Below are positions 34,936 to 43,976 of a DNA stretch of 64,000 nt, one piece after another. Below the pieces are notes generated by a model, which was given only the letters and a program-made list of their open reading frames with translations, had not been told where the DNA came from and did not search any database. This stretch comes from Planctomycetaceae bacterium (GTDB lineage: Bacteria > Planctomycetota > Planctomycetia > Planctomycetales > Planctomycetaceae). Positions within the stretch are counted from its first letter, which is position 1; each line of letters begins with the position of its first letter. A program made the translations under genes and the position numbers. The DNA is taken from contig JABISG010000103.1 of NCBI GenBank assembly GCA_018699955.1, forward strand, positions 49,118 through 113,117, given 5' to 3'.

Positions 34936-35547
34936 ATGAGTGTGGTCGAAGAGCATCAGGTTCACGAATCCTCGTACATCGACGACGATGTCGAAATCGG
35001 AAACGGAACCCAAATCTGGCATTTCTGCCACGTGTTGCCCGGCTCGCGAATCGGCGAGCGTTGCCGAATTGGGCAGAACGTTGTGATCGGGCCGAATGCC
35101 ATCATCGGCAGCAACGTCAAGATTCAGAACAACGTCTCGGTCTATCAGGGGGTCATCCTCGAAGACGACGTGTTCTGCGGCCCGTCCATCGTGTTTACGA
35201 ATATCGCGACGCCGCGTTCAGCATTTCCGCGAAACAAGGCGGAAGACAATCTGACAACGCTCGTCAAACGCGGTGCCAGCATCGGAGCCAACGCGACAAT
35301 TGTCTGCGGAAATACAATCGGCGAGTGTGCCCTCATTGGTGCCGGTTCGGTCGTCACCAAAGACGTCAAACCGTACGCGCTCGTCTACGGAAACCCGGCC
35401 AAACAGCATGGCTGGGCGTGCGCTTGCGGCGTCCCGCTGTCGTTCGCGGACACTAGCGCCCAATGCATCGAATGCGGACGCGCCTACATCGACAACGACG
35501 GAAACCTGGAACCTCAGGATGCGGCCGAGTCGCAAGACGCGGCCTGA
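34936..35547 (+). CDS. left-handed beta-helix acetyltransferase, WbpD-like
   Basis: A 203-residue hexapeptide-repeat protein starting at ATG 34936 (MSVVEEHQVHESSYIDDDV), with the G-rich GTGGGGGCGG just upstream. Repeats run from IGNGTQIWHF to IGECALIGAGSVVTKDV (I-G-x-x-x pattern). NIATPRSAFPRNK is the characteristic loop of WbpD/PglD-type sugar N-acetyltransferases. The C-terminus adds a four-cysteine zinc-ribbon-like piece (CACGVPL, then CIECGRAY) typical of this subfamily. It would acetylate the 3-amino group formed by the downstream aminotransferase. Confidence 0.85.
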   Translation: MSVVEEHQVHESSYIDDDVEIGNGTQIWHFCHVLPGSRIGERCRIGQNVVIGPNAIIGSNVKIQNNVSVYQGVILEDDVFCGPSIVFTNIATPRSAFPRNKAEDNLTTLVKRGASIGANATIVCGNTIGECALIGAGSVVTKDVKPYALVYGNPAKQHGWACACGVPLSFADTSAQCIECGRAYIDNDGNLEPQDAAESQDAA

Positions 35548-35633
35548 GCAATTTACGCTCCCAACCTGGGATCGGATTGACACACTCGAATTTCGACAAA
35601 ACAACTTGTGATCATTGTGGCGAGGAAAGAGAC

Positions 35634-36806
35634 ATGATTCCCCTGTGTGACCTGAAACTGCAATATGCGTCTCTCAGTGACGACATCAACGAAGCCATGC
35701 TGAATGTGGCCGCCGAGGCGCGGTACATTCTCGGCCCCAATGTTCGCGCATTGGAACAGGAAATTGCAGAGTACTGCGGATGCCCACATGCCGTCGGCGT
35801 CGGCAGCGGAACCGATGCACTGCATCTGGCACTCAAAGGACTTGGTGTCGGGCCGGGCGATGAAGTGATCACAACGCCCTTTACTTTCGTAGCCACCACC
35901 GAAGCAATTGGCATGGTGGGCGCGACACCGATCTTCGTCGATATCGACCCGTTGACGTTCAACATGGACGTTTCGCAAATCGAGTCGCGCATCACCCCCA
36001 AAACCAAAGCGATCCTGCCGGTTCACCTCTACGGCCAGTCGTGCAATATGGACGTCGTAATGGACGTCGCGCAGCGACACGGTTTAGCGGTGGTTGAAGA
36101 CTGCGCGCAGGCAATCGGTGCCACATGGCGCGGCCGGCCCGTCGGATCGATTGGAGATGCTGGATGCCTGAGTTTCTTCCCCAGCAAGAATCTCGGCTGT
36201 TTTGGCGATGGAGGAATGCTCGTCACCAATCGGGCCGACGTCTACGAGCGGGTCGAGATGTTGCGGCGGCACGGCGGCCGCGTGAAGTATCACCACGAAG
36301 TGCTGGGACTCAACAGCCGGCTGGATGAACTGCAAGCCGCCATCTTGCGCGTCAAGTTTCGTCACCTGCCGCAATGGTTGCAGTCGCGACGCGAGGCGGC
36401 ATACACATACAACGCACTGCTCAGCGAAGGTGGTCAGATCGAAATGCCGCAGGAGCTAACGGACAGTGGTTACGTTACTCCTCAGGAAGACACAGCCGAC
36501 GATTCGCCCGCGCACTGCGTCTATCATCAATACACAGTCCAGACCGATCATCGCGACGAACTGATCGCGCATCTGAAGAATAAAGAGGTCGGACACGCGG
36601 TCTATTATCCCATCCCACTGCACCTGCAAGAGGTTCATCAGGATCTGGGATATGAAAAAGGCTCGTTCCCAATCGCAGAACGGATTGCCGACCGCTGCTT
36701 GAGCCTGCCGATGTTTCCCGAAATCACACGCGCTCAAATCGAGTGCGTTGTCGATGCCCTGAAAGAATCCTACGGCAGTGAAGCTCCACAACGAGCGGTC
36801 GCCTGA
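35634..36806 (+). CDS. DegT/DnrJ/EryC1/StrS aminotransferase, WbpE-like
   Basis: A 390-residue PLP-dependent sugar aminotransferase. GAGGAAAG lies upstream of ATG 35634, and MIPLCDLKLQYASL is a normal N-terminus. GVGSGTDALHLAL binds the PLP phosphate, VVEDCAQAIGA contains the Asp that contacts the pyridine nitrogen, and SFFPSKNLGCFGDGGML carries the PLP lysine. HSYHHEV-like NSRLDELQAAIL is the usual substrate region. WbpE relatives put an amino group on C3 of UDP-3-keto-GlcNAcA using glutamate. It is the third gene of the diamino-uronic-acid set. Confidence 0.9.
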   Translation: MIPLCDLKLQYASLSDDINEAMLNVAAEARYILGPNVRALEQEIAEYCGCPHAVGVGSGTDALHLALKGLGVGPGDEVITTPFTFVATTEAIGMVGATPIFVDIDPLTFNMDVSQIESRITPKTKAILPVHLYGQSCNMDVVMDVAQRHGLAVVEDCAQAIGATWRGRPVGSIGDAGCLSFFPSKNLGCFGDGGMLVTNRADVYERVEMLRRHGGRVKYHHEVLGLNSRLDELQAAILRVKFRHLPQWLQSRREAAYTYNALLSEGGQIEMPQELTDSGYVTPQEDTADDSPAHCVYHQYTVQTDHRDELIAHLKNKEVGHAVYYPIPLHLQEVHQDLGYEKGSFPIAERIADRCLSLPMFPEITRAQIECVVDALKESYGSEAPQRAVA

Positions 36807-36906
36807 TGAGACATTGACCTCAACTCTCAGTTTCGTGTGCAGACATCGTCTGGCGGATACGCACTGTTCATGGCCGTCGTCTTACGATGACATGAAAGGT
36901 TCATGA

Positions 36907-37545
36907 ATGATCGCCATTATCGACTACGGCCTGGGCAATTCCGGCTCGATTCGCAACATGCTGAAAAAAATCGGCGTGGAGTCGTCGATTACGGCCGACG
37001 AAGCGGTGATCCGTTCGGCCGACAAACTCATTATCCCGGGAGTCGGAGCGTTCGACGAAGGCATGAAGCAAATTGAGTCGCTCAAGCTGAAGCCACTGCT
37101 GGACGAGTTGGTGTTAGAACAAAAAGTGCCGGTGCTGGGGATTTGCCTGGGGATGCAACTGTTTTGTAAGTCGAGCGAAGAGGGAGTTCGCCCCGGACTG
37201 GGCTGGATCGACGCAGAGTGTCGTCGGTTCCGACTCGACGCATCGCAGACACATCTGCGAGTTCCCCACATGGGTTGGAACACCGTTCGCAGTTCCGGTG
37301 ATTGCGGGTTATTCACGGGGTTCAGCGAGACGCCCCGTTTCTACTTTGTGCATTCCTATCATGTCGTCTGCAATCGTCCGGAGGATTCGATCGGCACGAC
37401 GCACCACGGCTACGATTTCACCTGCGCAGTCCAAAGCGGCAACATTGTCGGCACGCAATTTCACCCCGAGAAGAGCCACAAGTTTGGTCTTCAGCTGCTA
37501 CAGAATTTCGTTGGGAGCAAGACGCCATGCTGGCAACCCGCGTAA
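36907..37545 (+). CDS. HisH-like glutamine amidotransferase (sugar amidation, HisH2 type)
   Basis: A 212-residue class-I glutaminase. Catalytic triad: Cys in VLGICLGMQLF, and His and Glu in GTQFHPEKSHKF. PHMGWNTV and FVHSYHVV are also typical. HisH normally feeds ammonia to HisF in histidine synthesis, but here the HisF partner lacks a catalytic Asp and the WbpG-like amidotransferase follows, so it more likely supplies ammonia for a sugar amidino group. It overlaps the downstream gene by 19 bases. Confidence 0.85.
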   Translation: MIAIIDYGLGNSGSIRNMLKKIGVESSITADEAVIRSADKLIIPGVGAFDEGMKQIESLKLKPLLDELVLEQKVPVLGICLGMQLFCKSSEEGVRPGLGWIDAECRRFRLDASQTHLRVPHMGWNTVRSSGDCGLFTGFSETPRFYFVHSYHVVCNRPEDSIGTTHHGYDFTCAVQSGNIVGTQFHPEKSHKFGLQLLQNFVGSKTPCWQPA

Positions 37546-38369
37546 TTCCATGCTTGCTTCTGCGAAACCGAGGATTTGTGAAGACGGTCCGTTTCAAGAA
37601 GCCGACCTACCTGGGCGATCCCATCAACATCGTCAAAATCTTCAACGACAAGGAAGTCGATGAGTTGGTCCTCCTGGATATTACCGCCACGGAGGAACGA
37701 AAAGCTCCAAACTTTGAACTGTTGGCCGACATCGCCGGCGAAGCCTTCGTGCCGCTTGGTTATGGGGGAGGCGTGAACACGATTGAGCACGTCAAGACGC
37801 TGTTCAACATCGGCTTGGAAAAGGTGATTATCAACAGTCACGCCTTCGTCGAACCCGAATTGATCACACGCGCCGCCGACCGTTTTGGGTGCCAGAGTAT
37901 TGTTGCCTCGATCGATGTGCGATCGGGTTGGTTCGGCAAGTCGTCAGTTGTTACACAATCGGGTGGACGACAAACAAAGCGTGATCCTGTCAGCTATGCC
38001 GTCGAAATGCAGGAGCGTGGCGCCGGCGAGATTCTGCTGACGTCGGTCGATCGCGATGGCACAATGAGCGGTTATGACATCGACCTGATCCGTTCGGTCA
38101 CCGAGGCGGTCAGTGTCCCGGTAGTTGCCTGTGGCGGCGCGGGATCCGTCGGCGATTTTGCAGCAGCGGTGTCTGAGGGCGGCGCGTCGGCTGTCTCTGC
38201 CGGCAGCATGTTCGTCTTCCAGGGAAAGCACCGCGCGGTCTTGATCAACTTTCCCTCTCACGAGGAATTGTGCGCCGTCTTGCCGAGCAGGAAAGAAGCG
38301 ACCTCGACACGGGGAGCGGACGAAAACGACGAGAATCTCGCAGAATCCAGCACCGAGCAGGCAGCATGA
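37527..38369 (+). CDS. HisF-like ammonia-channel subunit (WbuZ/HisF2 type)
   Basis: A 280-residue TIM-barrel protein starting at ATG 37527 inside the end of the HisH-like gene. Authentic HisF has a catalytic Asp in IPCLDVKDGR; here the same place reads IPCLLLRNRG, so that Asp is absent, while the second (ASIDVRSG) is kept. YLGDPINIVKIFNDKEVDEL and LLDITATEE match the glycosyl-amidation HisF2 branch. It probably forms a complex with the HisH-like glutaminase and channels ammonia to the amidotransferase. The last 30 residues are acidic and unconserved. Confidence 0.85.
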   Translation: MLATRVIPCLLLRNRGFVKTVRFKKPTYLGDPINIVKIFNDKEVDELVLLDITATEERKAPNFELLADIAGEAFVPLGYGGGVNTIEHVKTLFNIGLEKVIINSHAFVEPELITRAADRFGCQSIVASIDVRSGWFGKSSVVTQSGGRQTKRDPVSYAVEMQERGAGEILLTSVDRDGTMSGYDIDLIRSVTEAVSVPVVACGGAGSVGDFAAAVSEGGASAVSAGSMFVFQGKHRAVLINFPSHEELCAVLPSRKEATSTRGADENDENLAESSTEQAA

Positions 38370-38400
38370 TTCATGCTGCGAACGACTAGGAACAAAATAG

Positions 38401-39591
38401 ATGGCAACAACGACGGCATCGAAGCCGGGACAGACACTGCGATTTGAGCCAGCCGAACGTGGGGCGGCACTCCGCCAATGTTCGCGCTGCATAATGGACA
38501 CGACCGATCCGCAGATTCAATTCGACGAAGACGGCATCTGCAACCATTGTCTGGCGTACGATATCCGCGTCAGCAACGAGCTGTTCGACAAGGAGGAAGA
38601 TCGCCCTCGACTCGAAGAGTTGATCGCTGAGATCAAACAGGCGGGAAAAGGAAGAGACTACGATTGCATTATTGGCGTCAGTGGTGGCGTCGATAGCACG
38701 ATGGTTGCCTACACGGCAATCAAACACGGTCTGCGTCCGTTGGCCGTCCACATGGACAATGGCTGGAATTCCGAACTCGCCGTCGCCAACATCGAGCGGA
38801 CCCTGAAAACGCTGGGCATCGACCTCTACACGCACGTCGTCGATTGGGAAGAATTCCGGGACCTGCACCTCAGCTTTCTGAAGGCGTCGGTGGCGAACTC
38901 CGAGATCCCCACCGACCATGCCATCGTCGCCATTCTCTATCGCCTCGCCGCCAAACAAAACGTGCGTTTCATTCTGGGTGGGGGCAACCTGGCGACCGAA
39001 GGCATTATGCCGGCCAGTTGGATGTACGACGCCAAAGACCTGCGATTCTTAAAATCGGTCCACCGCCGATTCGGAAAGGTGAAGCTGAAGACATTCCCCA
39101 CCTTCACGCTTGGCAACTTCGCCTACTGGACGTTCGCCAAACGCATTCGCACAATCCCCATTCTCAATTACATGCACTTCAATAAGCAGGAAGCGATCGG
39201 CCTGTTTGAACGCGAATTGGGTTGGCGTGCGTACGGTGGCAAACATTTTGAATCGATCTACACGCGATGGTTTCAGGCGTTTGTGTTGCCGACCAAGTTT
39301 GGAATCGACAAGCGGTTGGCGCATCTCTCCTCACTAATTGTCTCCGGTCAAATGACGCGGGAACAGGCGCTGGCCGAAATGGGGAAGCCACTCTACGACG
39401 CCCAGATGCTCCGTGAAGACGCAGACTTCGTGATGAAAAAGCTTGGCCTGAATCAGTCGGAGTTCGATGAAATCATGGGATCTCCCGTGCAAACACACCG
39501 GGACTTTTCGTCGAACGAACTCGTGCTGCGGCGGATGCCGTATATGGTTAAGTTCGTTAAGAAGGTCGCCACGAACCGGCTGTGGGAATAA
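38401..39591 (+). CDS. wbpG: N-acetyl sugar amidotransferase, WbpG/WbuX-like
   Basis: A 396-residue PP-loop ATPase. An N-terminal zinc site is suggested by CSRCIMDTTDP and CNHC. The PP-loop is IIGVSGGVDSTMVAYTA; PLAVHMDNGWNSELA, FILGGGNLATEG and YGGKHFESIYTRWFQ are family motifs. In Pseudomonas O-antigen synthesis WbpG, with HisH2 and HisF2, converts an acetamido group into an acetamidino group. Here all three genes are adjacent and in the same order of strand, and the sugar precursor enzymes precede them. Confidence 0.9.
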   Translation: MATTTASKPGQTLRFEPAERGAALRQCSRCIMDTTDPQIQFDEDGICNHCLAYDIRVSNELFDKEEDRPRLEELIAEIKQAGKGRDYDCIIGVSGGVDSTMVAYTAIKHGLRPLAVHMDNGWNSELAVANIERTLKTLGIDLYTHVVDWEEFRDLHLSFLKASVANSEIPTDHAIVAILYRLAAKQNVRFILGGGNLATEGIMPASWMYDAKDLRFLKSVHRRFGKVKLKTFPTFTLGNFAYWTFAKRIRTIPILNYMHFNKQEAIGLFERELGWRAYGGKHFESIYTRWFQAFVLPTKFGIDKRLAHLSSLIVSGQMTREQALAEMGKPLYDAQMLREDADFVMKKLGLNQSEFDEIMGSPVQTHRDFSSNELVLRRMPYMVKFVKKVATNRLWE

Positions 39592-39658
39592 GCTGTGGCC
39601 CCTTTCGGCAGACGACAACACTCTGGCTGATCCGTGATTCTTCGCATTGGTCGAATTC

Positions 39659-40834
39659 ATGCCGCGGACAAATCTGCACATCTACCCTTCGACGTTTACG
39701 AACGAAACTCGGATTCTCAAGGAGACGAGTGCGATCGCACGGGGGGAGCTTTTTGATGACATCGAGATCATCGCCATCGGTGGTGAGAATCTGCCGACGC
39801 GTGAGCAGCTTGACGAACGCCGATGGGTGTGGCGAGTGCCGGTGATCGCGTCTCGGTTGGGAAGAAACCTGGTGGCAAAAGTTATTCGCCACGCCGAGTG
39901 GATGCTGCGAATTCTACTGGGCCTGTTGGGACGAAGCGTCGAGTGTGTTAACTGTCATTCACTCTCTGTGCTGCCGCTCGCCGTTGTCATCAAACTGTTT
40001 TGGCGCACGCGCCTTATCTACGACACGCACGAGTTGGAAACCGAGTCGGCTTCTGTGTCGGGAATCCGGAAGCGTGTGGCGAAAGTCGTCGAACGTTGTC
40101 TGATTCGGTTCTGCGACAACGTGATCGTCGTTGGCGACTCAATTGCAGAGTGGTATCGCGACGCGTACGGGCTGTCGAATGTCTCCGTCGTTCGCAATAA
40201 ACCCATATTAACGACCACGCACCAACCCGATGAACGCAACCTGTTGAAGGAAGCCCTGAACCTGGAACCCAGCGACCGGCTATTTCTCTATCAGGGAATC
40301 CTCGAACGCGGTCGTGGCTTGGAAATCCTGTTGGACGCATTCGAGCACCACGGCTCGCAGAATCACTTCGTTGCGATGGGTTACGGTTCGTGGGAACCGC
40401 TGATCCGAGAGCGTGCGGAGCGCTGTTCCAACATCCACTTTCATCCCGCCGTCAGTCCGCAGGAGTTGGGCAAATACACAGTGTGTGCCGATGTCGGACT
40501 CTGCCTGATTGAAGATTGCTGTCTCAGCTACCGCTATTGCCTGCCGAACAAACTGTTTGAGTATCTCGCCGCCGGGCTGCCGACGCTTATCAGCAACCTG
40601 CCCGACATGGTCCGCGTGATTGAGGGTTCTGGGTGCGGGTGGATTGTTGAACCGAATTCCGGGTCGGTGTCGGCAGTCGTCAACGGAATCACGCCGGAGG
40701 TTCTTGCGGAGAAGGCACAGGCCGCCCGCAATCATCGGCAGGAATTCACGTGGGAAGAAGAAGAACGCACGCTGATCGCGGTCTACTCAAAAGATTTCCC
40801 AACGCAATCTGCGCAGCCCCGCCGGGCAGGCTAA
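39659..40834 (+). CDS. glycosyltransferase family 4-like protein
   Basis: A 391-residue GT-B enzyme starting at ATG 39659. The C-terminal nucleotide-sugar domain shows LFLYQGILERGRGLEILLDA, IHFHPAVSPQELGKYTVCAD and KLFEYLAAGLPTLISNLPDM, with the family's acidic residue in LFEYLAAGLP. The N-terminal domain has YDTHELETES, typical of GT4 acceptor sites. It would add a sugar, possibly the amidated one, to the lipid-linked repeat unit. The last codons and stop lie inside a 13-base hairpin stem at 40823-40852. Confidence 0.85.
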   Translation: MPRTNLHIYPSTFTNETRILKETSAIARGELFDDIEIIAIGGENLPTREQLDERRWVWRVPVIASRLGRNLVAKVIRHAEWMLRILLGLLGRSVECVNCHSLSVLPLAVVIKLFWRTRLIYDTHELETESASVSGIRKRVAKVVERCLIRFCDNVIVVGDSIAEWYRDAYGLSNVSVVRNKPILTTTHQPDERNLLKEALNLEPSDRLFLYQGILERGRGLEILLDAFEHHGSQNHFVAMGYGSWEPLIRERAERCSNIHFHPAVSPQELGKYTVCADVGLCLIEDCCLSYRYCLPNKLFEYLAAGLPTLISNLPDMVRVIEGSGCGWIVEPNSGSVSAVVNGITPEVLAEKAQAARNHRQEFTWEEEERTLIAVYSKDFPTQSAQPRRAG

Positions 40835-40852
40835 CTGCGGTTAGCCTGCCCG
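40823..40852. repeat. perfect hairpin overlapping the glycosyltransferase stop codon
   Basis: cgggcaggctaac at 40823-40835 pairs with its exact complement at 40840-40852 around a TGCG loop; the TAA stop is inside the stem. There is no T-run after it, so it may be a mRNA-end or repeat element rather than a classical terminator. Confidence 0.65.
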
Positions 40853-40900
40853 CGAGCTGAAGAGACGAACGGGACAGCCTGCCCCGTGGTGGTTCTCCTA

Positions 40901-42052
40901 TCAGCCAAGCACTCGACTTTCGATTTCCTCGACCGGTTTCTCCGGTTCCGATCCACCGATCACATCGATCGAAGGGATCGCATCGGCCAACTCGGTCACG
41001 CCTGCGGTGGTGACACGGGATTTCGTCACGTAGACCGTTTTGAGCTTGCGTAAGCCGCGCAGATGCTGGAGACCTTCGTCGCTGATTTCGGTTTCGCCGA
41101 GGTGCAACACTTCCAATGCTGTCAGCGACTTCAAATGAGCTATTCCAGCGTCGGTGACTCCAGTCCGCGACAACGAGATCGATTTGAGTTGACTCAATTC
41201 GGCAATGACTTTGAGGCCTTCGTCGGTGATGCTTGTGCCGGTCAGCCAGATCTCGCGCAGATTCTCAAGGTCTCGCAGGGACTCGAGTCCTGCATCGCCA
41301 ACTTTCGTGCCACTCAGATTGACGATGCGCAGCTGCCCACATACGGCGACCGGTTGCAGGTCGGCGTCCGTCACCTTGCTGCCGTGCAAGTCCAACATCA
41401 CCAACTCATACTTTTCGTTCAACTCGCCGTGACCGCCCCGTTCTCGCAGAGAATTCAAGCCGTGAAACGGGAGGGGCCTCAAATCGATTTTCAAGTCCGG
41501 GCGTGCCAGACTGAGACGGTACGCCCCAACACTCGTGACAGGCCGATCGATGCCCACGCGCTGAAGGTTCCCCAATGACGCCAGGCGCACCACTCCGGCG
41601 TCGGTGACCTGCGTTTGATTCAGGACCAACTCCTCGAGGCTCTCAATCCGTTCGACGTACCGCAGTTCGGCATCGGTCAACTCTGAGGTCGAGAGGTTCA
41701 GAACTTTCAGTCGTGACAGTCGCGCCAGCAATTCGAATGCGCTCGCCGGCATTCCCTTGGGCCAAGCATTGATCTGGACAATCCGCCCCGATGCATCACG
41801 CTGTGCCACGACGCCTTGCTTTGTGAGCGCTTGGTAACGTTGGTGGGCCGCTCTCTTCGACACCCACAGCGATGTGCCGACAATCGCAATGATGATGCCG
41901 CAGGCAATTCCAATTTGCACGACACGTTTCACACTCACCGGTTCTCTCCGCTTCAGATCTGCCCAACGACTGCGCGGGCAAACAATTGACGCTGCGTGTT
42001 TCCACGACATGGCCATCACCCCGATGCTAGCAATTGTCCACGCCAAGATCAA
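40901..42052 (-). CDS. membrane-anchored leucine-rich repeat protein
   Basis: A 383-residue protein with an internal membrane helix (IGIACGIIIAIVGTSLWV, about 47-64) and then about eight leucine-rich repeats of roughly 24 residues of the TDxGLxxL type: VTDAGVVRLASLGNLQ, VTDADLQPVA, VGDAGLESLRDLENLREI, ITDEGLKVIAELSQLKS, VTDAGIAHLKSLTALEV, ISDEGLQHLRGLRKLKT. Such proteins are expanded in planctomycetes and probably bind partners; no enzymatic site is seen. The start is uncertain: ATGs at 42052, 42016 and 42010 and a GTG nearer the helix are possible. Confidence 0.8.
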   Translation of the reverse strand: MILAWTIASIGVMAMSWKHAASIVCPRSRWADLKRREPVSVKRVVQIGIACGIIIAIVGTSLWVSKRAAHQRYQALTKQGVVAQRDASGRIVQINAWPKGMPASAFELLARLSRLKVLNLSTSELTDAELRYVERIESLEELVLNQTQVTDAGVVRLASLGNLQRVGIDRPVTSVGAYRLSLARPDLKIDLRPLPFHGLNSLRERGGHGELNEKYELVMLDLHGSKVTDADLQPVAVCGQLRIVNLSGTKVGDAGLESLRDLENLREIWLTGTSITDEGLKVIAELSQLKSISLSRTGVTDAGIAHLKSLTALEVLHLGETEISDEGLQHLRGLRKLKTVYVTKSRVTTAGVTELADAIPSIDVIGGSEPEKPVEEIESRVLG

Positions 42053-42221
42053 TTTGATTCTCAGACCGTACTGCCGGGCCTTGAGTCGATGTGTGCCGGC
42101 ATGTGTGCCTCTACCTGTAGCACGTGACCCGTGGTAGAATCGGGGCGTGTTGTGTTTGAATGCGATGGGGAATCACCGTGCGAGACCGAGGTGCCGAATG
42201 AGCAATGAATGGAGAACTTCC

Positions 42222-42920
42222 ATGAAGCAGAGATTTGCGAATCTGTTGTTGGTTGCCATCAGTTGCCACCTCATTATGCCGGTAGCCGTGGCCCAGAAGA
42301 AGAGTATCAATCCCGGCATCAACCGGTCGTATGAGAACCCCGATGTCAAGAAGTATATCGGCCGATTCGAACAGGAAGGCCGTGACGTTTACGACCATCG
42401 GCACGCGGTCGTTAAAGCCTGCAACATGAAGCCGGGGGCAACTGTGGCCGACATTGGAGCCGGCACCGGACTGTTTACACGCATGTTCTCGCCGCTCGTC
42501 GGTGCGCAGGGAAGAATCTACGCCGTGGACATCTCCGAGAAGTTCGTCAAGCACATCGAGAAGACGGCGGAGAAAGACGGTCTGACAAACATCACCGGCG
42601 TCATCTGCAGCCAGGATTCAGTACGGTTGCCGCCCGGATCAGTCGACCTGGCTTTCATTTGCGATACTTATCATCACTTCGAGTTTCCGCAAAAAACCAT
42701 GCGATCGATACACCGCGCGCTGAAACCGGTCGGGCAGTTGATTCTGATTGACTTCCATCGGATCGAGGGAGTGAGTCCGGCTTGGACGCTGAAACATCTC
42801 CGCGCCGGGCAGAAAGTCTTTGTGCAGGAAATTGAAAAAGCGGGTTTTCGGCAAGTCGAAGAGAAGAAGGGTTTAATGAAGCACTCCTACTTCGTCCGCT
42901 TCGTCAAAGTGAAGAAGTGA
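42222..42920 (+). CDS. class I SAM methyltransferase with signal peptide
   Basis: A 232-residue protein; GGAG stands seven bases before ATG 42222. The N-terminus MKQRFANLLLVAISCHLIMP is a signal peptide ending near VAVAQ, predicting export. The body is a Rossmann methyltransferase: VADIGAGTGLFTRMF binds SAM, IYAVDISEKFVKHIE follows, and LAFICDTYHHFEFP is motif-IV-like; ILIDFHRIEGVSP completes the fold. UbiE-like or arsenite-methyltransferase-like small-molecule enzymes are nearest by eye. An exported SAM enzyme would lack its cofactor unless SAM reaches the periplasm, so the location is a real puzzle. Confidence 0.82.
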   Translation: MKQRFANLLLVAISCHLIMPVAVAQKKSINPGINRSYENPDVKKYIGRFEQEGRDVYDHRHAVVKACNMKPGATVADIGAGTGLFTRMFSPLVGAQGRIYAVDISEKFVKHIEKTAEKDGLTNITGVICSQDSVRLPPGSVDLAFICDTYHHFEFPQKTMRSIHRALKPVGQLILIDFHRIEGVSPAWTLKHLRAGQKVFVQEIEKAGFRQVEEKKGLMKHSYFVRFVKVKK

Positions 42921-42936
42921 CGTAAGACGGAATTTT

Positions 42937-43833
42937 TCAGGACCATTCACGGTTCTGCTGCTTGCGGAATCCCGTGATGCGGATGCTGCCGCCTTCGAAG
43001 ATGTCCATGACCGAGTAGCCGTTGTTCTCCGCGCCGGAGCCTTCGATCATCGCCGCCAGCACGCAGTAGTGAATGCCGGCGATTTCTTTGTAGTCGTTCT
43101 TGTGGCTGTGTCCCTGAAAGACGGCCAATACCTTGCCGGAATCTTCCAACACCTTGCGGACTGCGGCCGCGTTCTTCACGCCGTAATGATTGCTCACGTC
43201 CAGCCGCTGGTGTGCAAAGACGATCGTCTGGCCTTTCGCCGATTTCAGGTCGGCTTTCAGCCACTCGACCTCTTCTGCAGGGATGTTGGGATCGGTCCAT
43301 TGGAAGTTCTTGCGGCCGTATGGTTTGCCATCACTGCGGAAGCAGGAGTCCAGCACGACGAAATGGAAGCCGCCCGAATCGAAGGAATAGTATGACTTCT
43401 TCTGGCCAACGCCATCGAGGAATTCGTCCTTCCTTAACGTGTAGACGCAGTGGTTACCCAGCACGTAATGTTTCTTGCCGGGCAGTGCGGCGAACTCTTT
43501 GTTGATGCGTTTGAGGTATCCCTTTTCGACGTCAACCGAATCGGCGGCATCGATCAAGTCGCCCAGTTCGACCATATGATCCGGTTTCTGTTTCTGAAAC
43601 TGCTCGGCAGCTTCACTCAGTTTGACGAGCGATTCACGGTAGTGGCGTGACCCGGCCGGCGCTTTGTCGGCGTAATGCATATCGGTGACAAGCCCCACGC
43701 ACACCCGCCGTTTGGCAGCCGGTTCCGCAGCCAACAAACCGGCAACAGGCGACGCGCCCAAGAGAAACAGTGACCCGTTGCGGATGAATGCCCGCCGATT
43801 GGGACGGTTGACCGTGACTTCGAGTTTGCTCAT
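42937..43833 (-). CDS. Tat-exported calcineurin-like metallophosphoesterase
   Basis: A 298-residue protein starting at 43833 (MSKLEV). NRRAFIRNGSLFLLGASP is a twin-arginine signal. The metal-site motifs of the calcineurin family follow in order: LVTDMHY, VELGDLIDAAD, VLGNHCVYT, VFAHQRLDV and FQGHSHKND. It should bind two divalent metals, loaded before Tat export, and hydrolyse phosphoesters outside the cytoplasm. The exact substrate is unknown. The gene is convergent with the methyltransferase, 16 bases apart. Confidence 0.88.
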   Translation of the reverse strand: MSKLEVTVNRPNRRAFIRNGSLFLLGASPVAGLLAAEPAAKRRVCVGLVTDMHYADKAPAGSRHYRESLVKLSEAAEQFQKQKPDHMVELGDLIDAADSVDVEKGYLKRINKEFAALPGKKHYVLGNHCVYTLRKDEFLDGVGQKKSYYSFDSGGFHFVVLDSCFRSDGKPYGRKNFQWTDPNIPAEEVEWLKADLKSAKGQTIVFAHQRLDVSNHYGVKNAAAVRKVLEDSGKVLAVFQGHSHKNDYKEIAGIHYCVLAAMIEGSGAENNGYSVMDIFEGGSIRITGFRKQQNREWS

Positions 43834-43976
43834 TTCGTTGGCCTCTACTGTCAATTGGTGTACAAGCAACCCAAGCTCAGTCAACACTGCGCTCGCACTG
43901 CGCTCTACGTCTCAGTAGAATAAAGCCGGTAACAATTCACAAGTTTCAAGTCGCGCTTTCGCAGCGCAGGGGGAAC

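Noticed and set aside
36907..38369. HisH and HisF as histidine biosynthesis genes
   Set aside because: The HisF-like protein lacks a catalytic Asp and the pair sits beside a WbpG-like sugar amidotransferase, with no other his genes.
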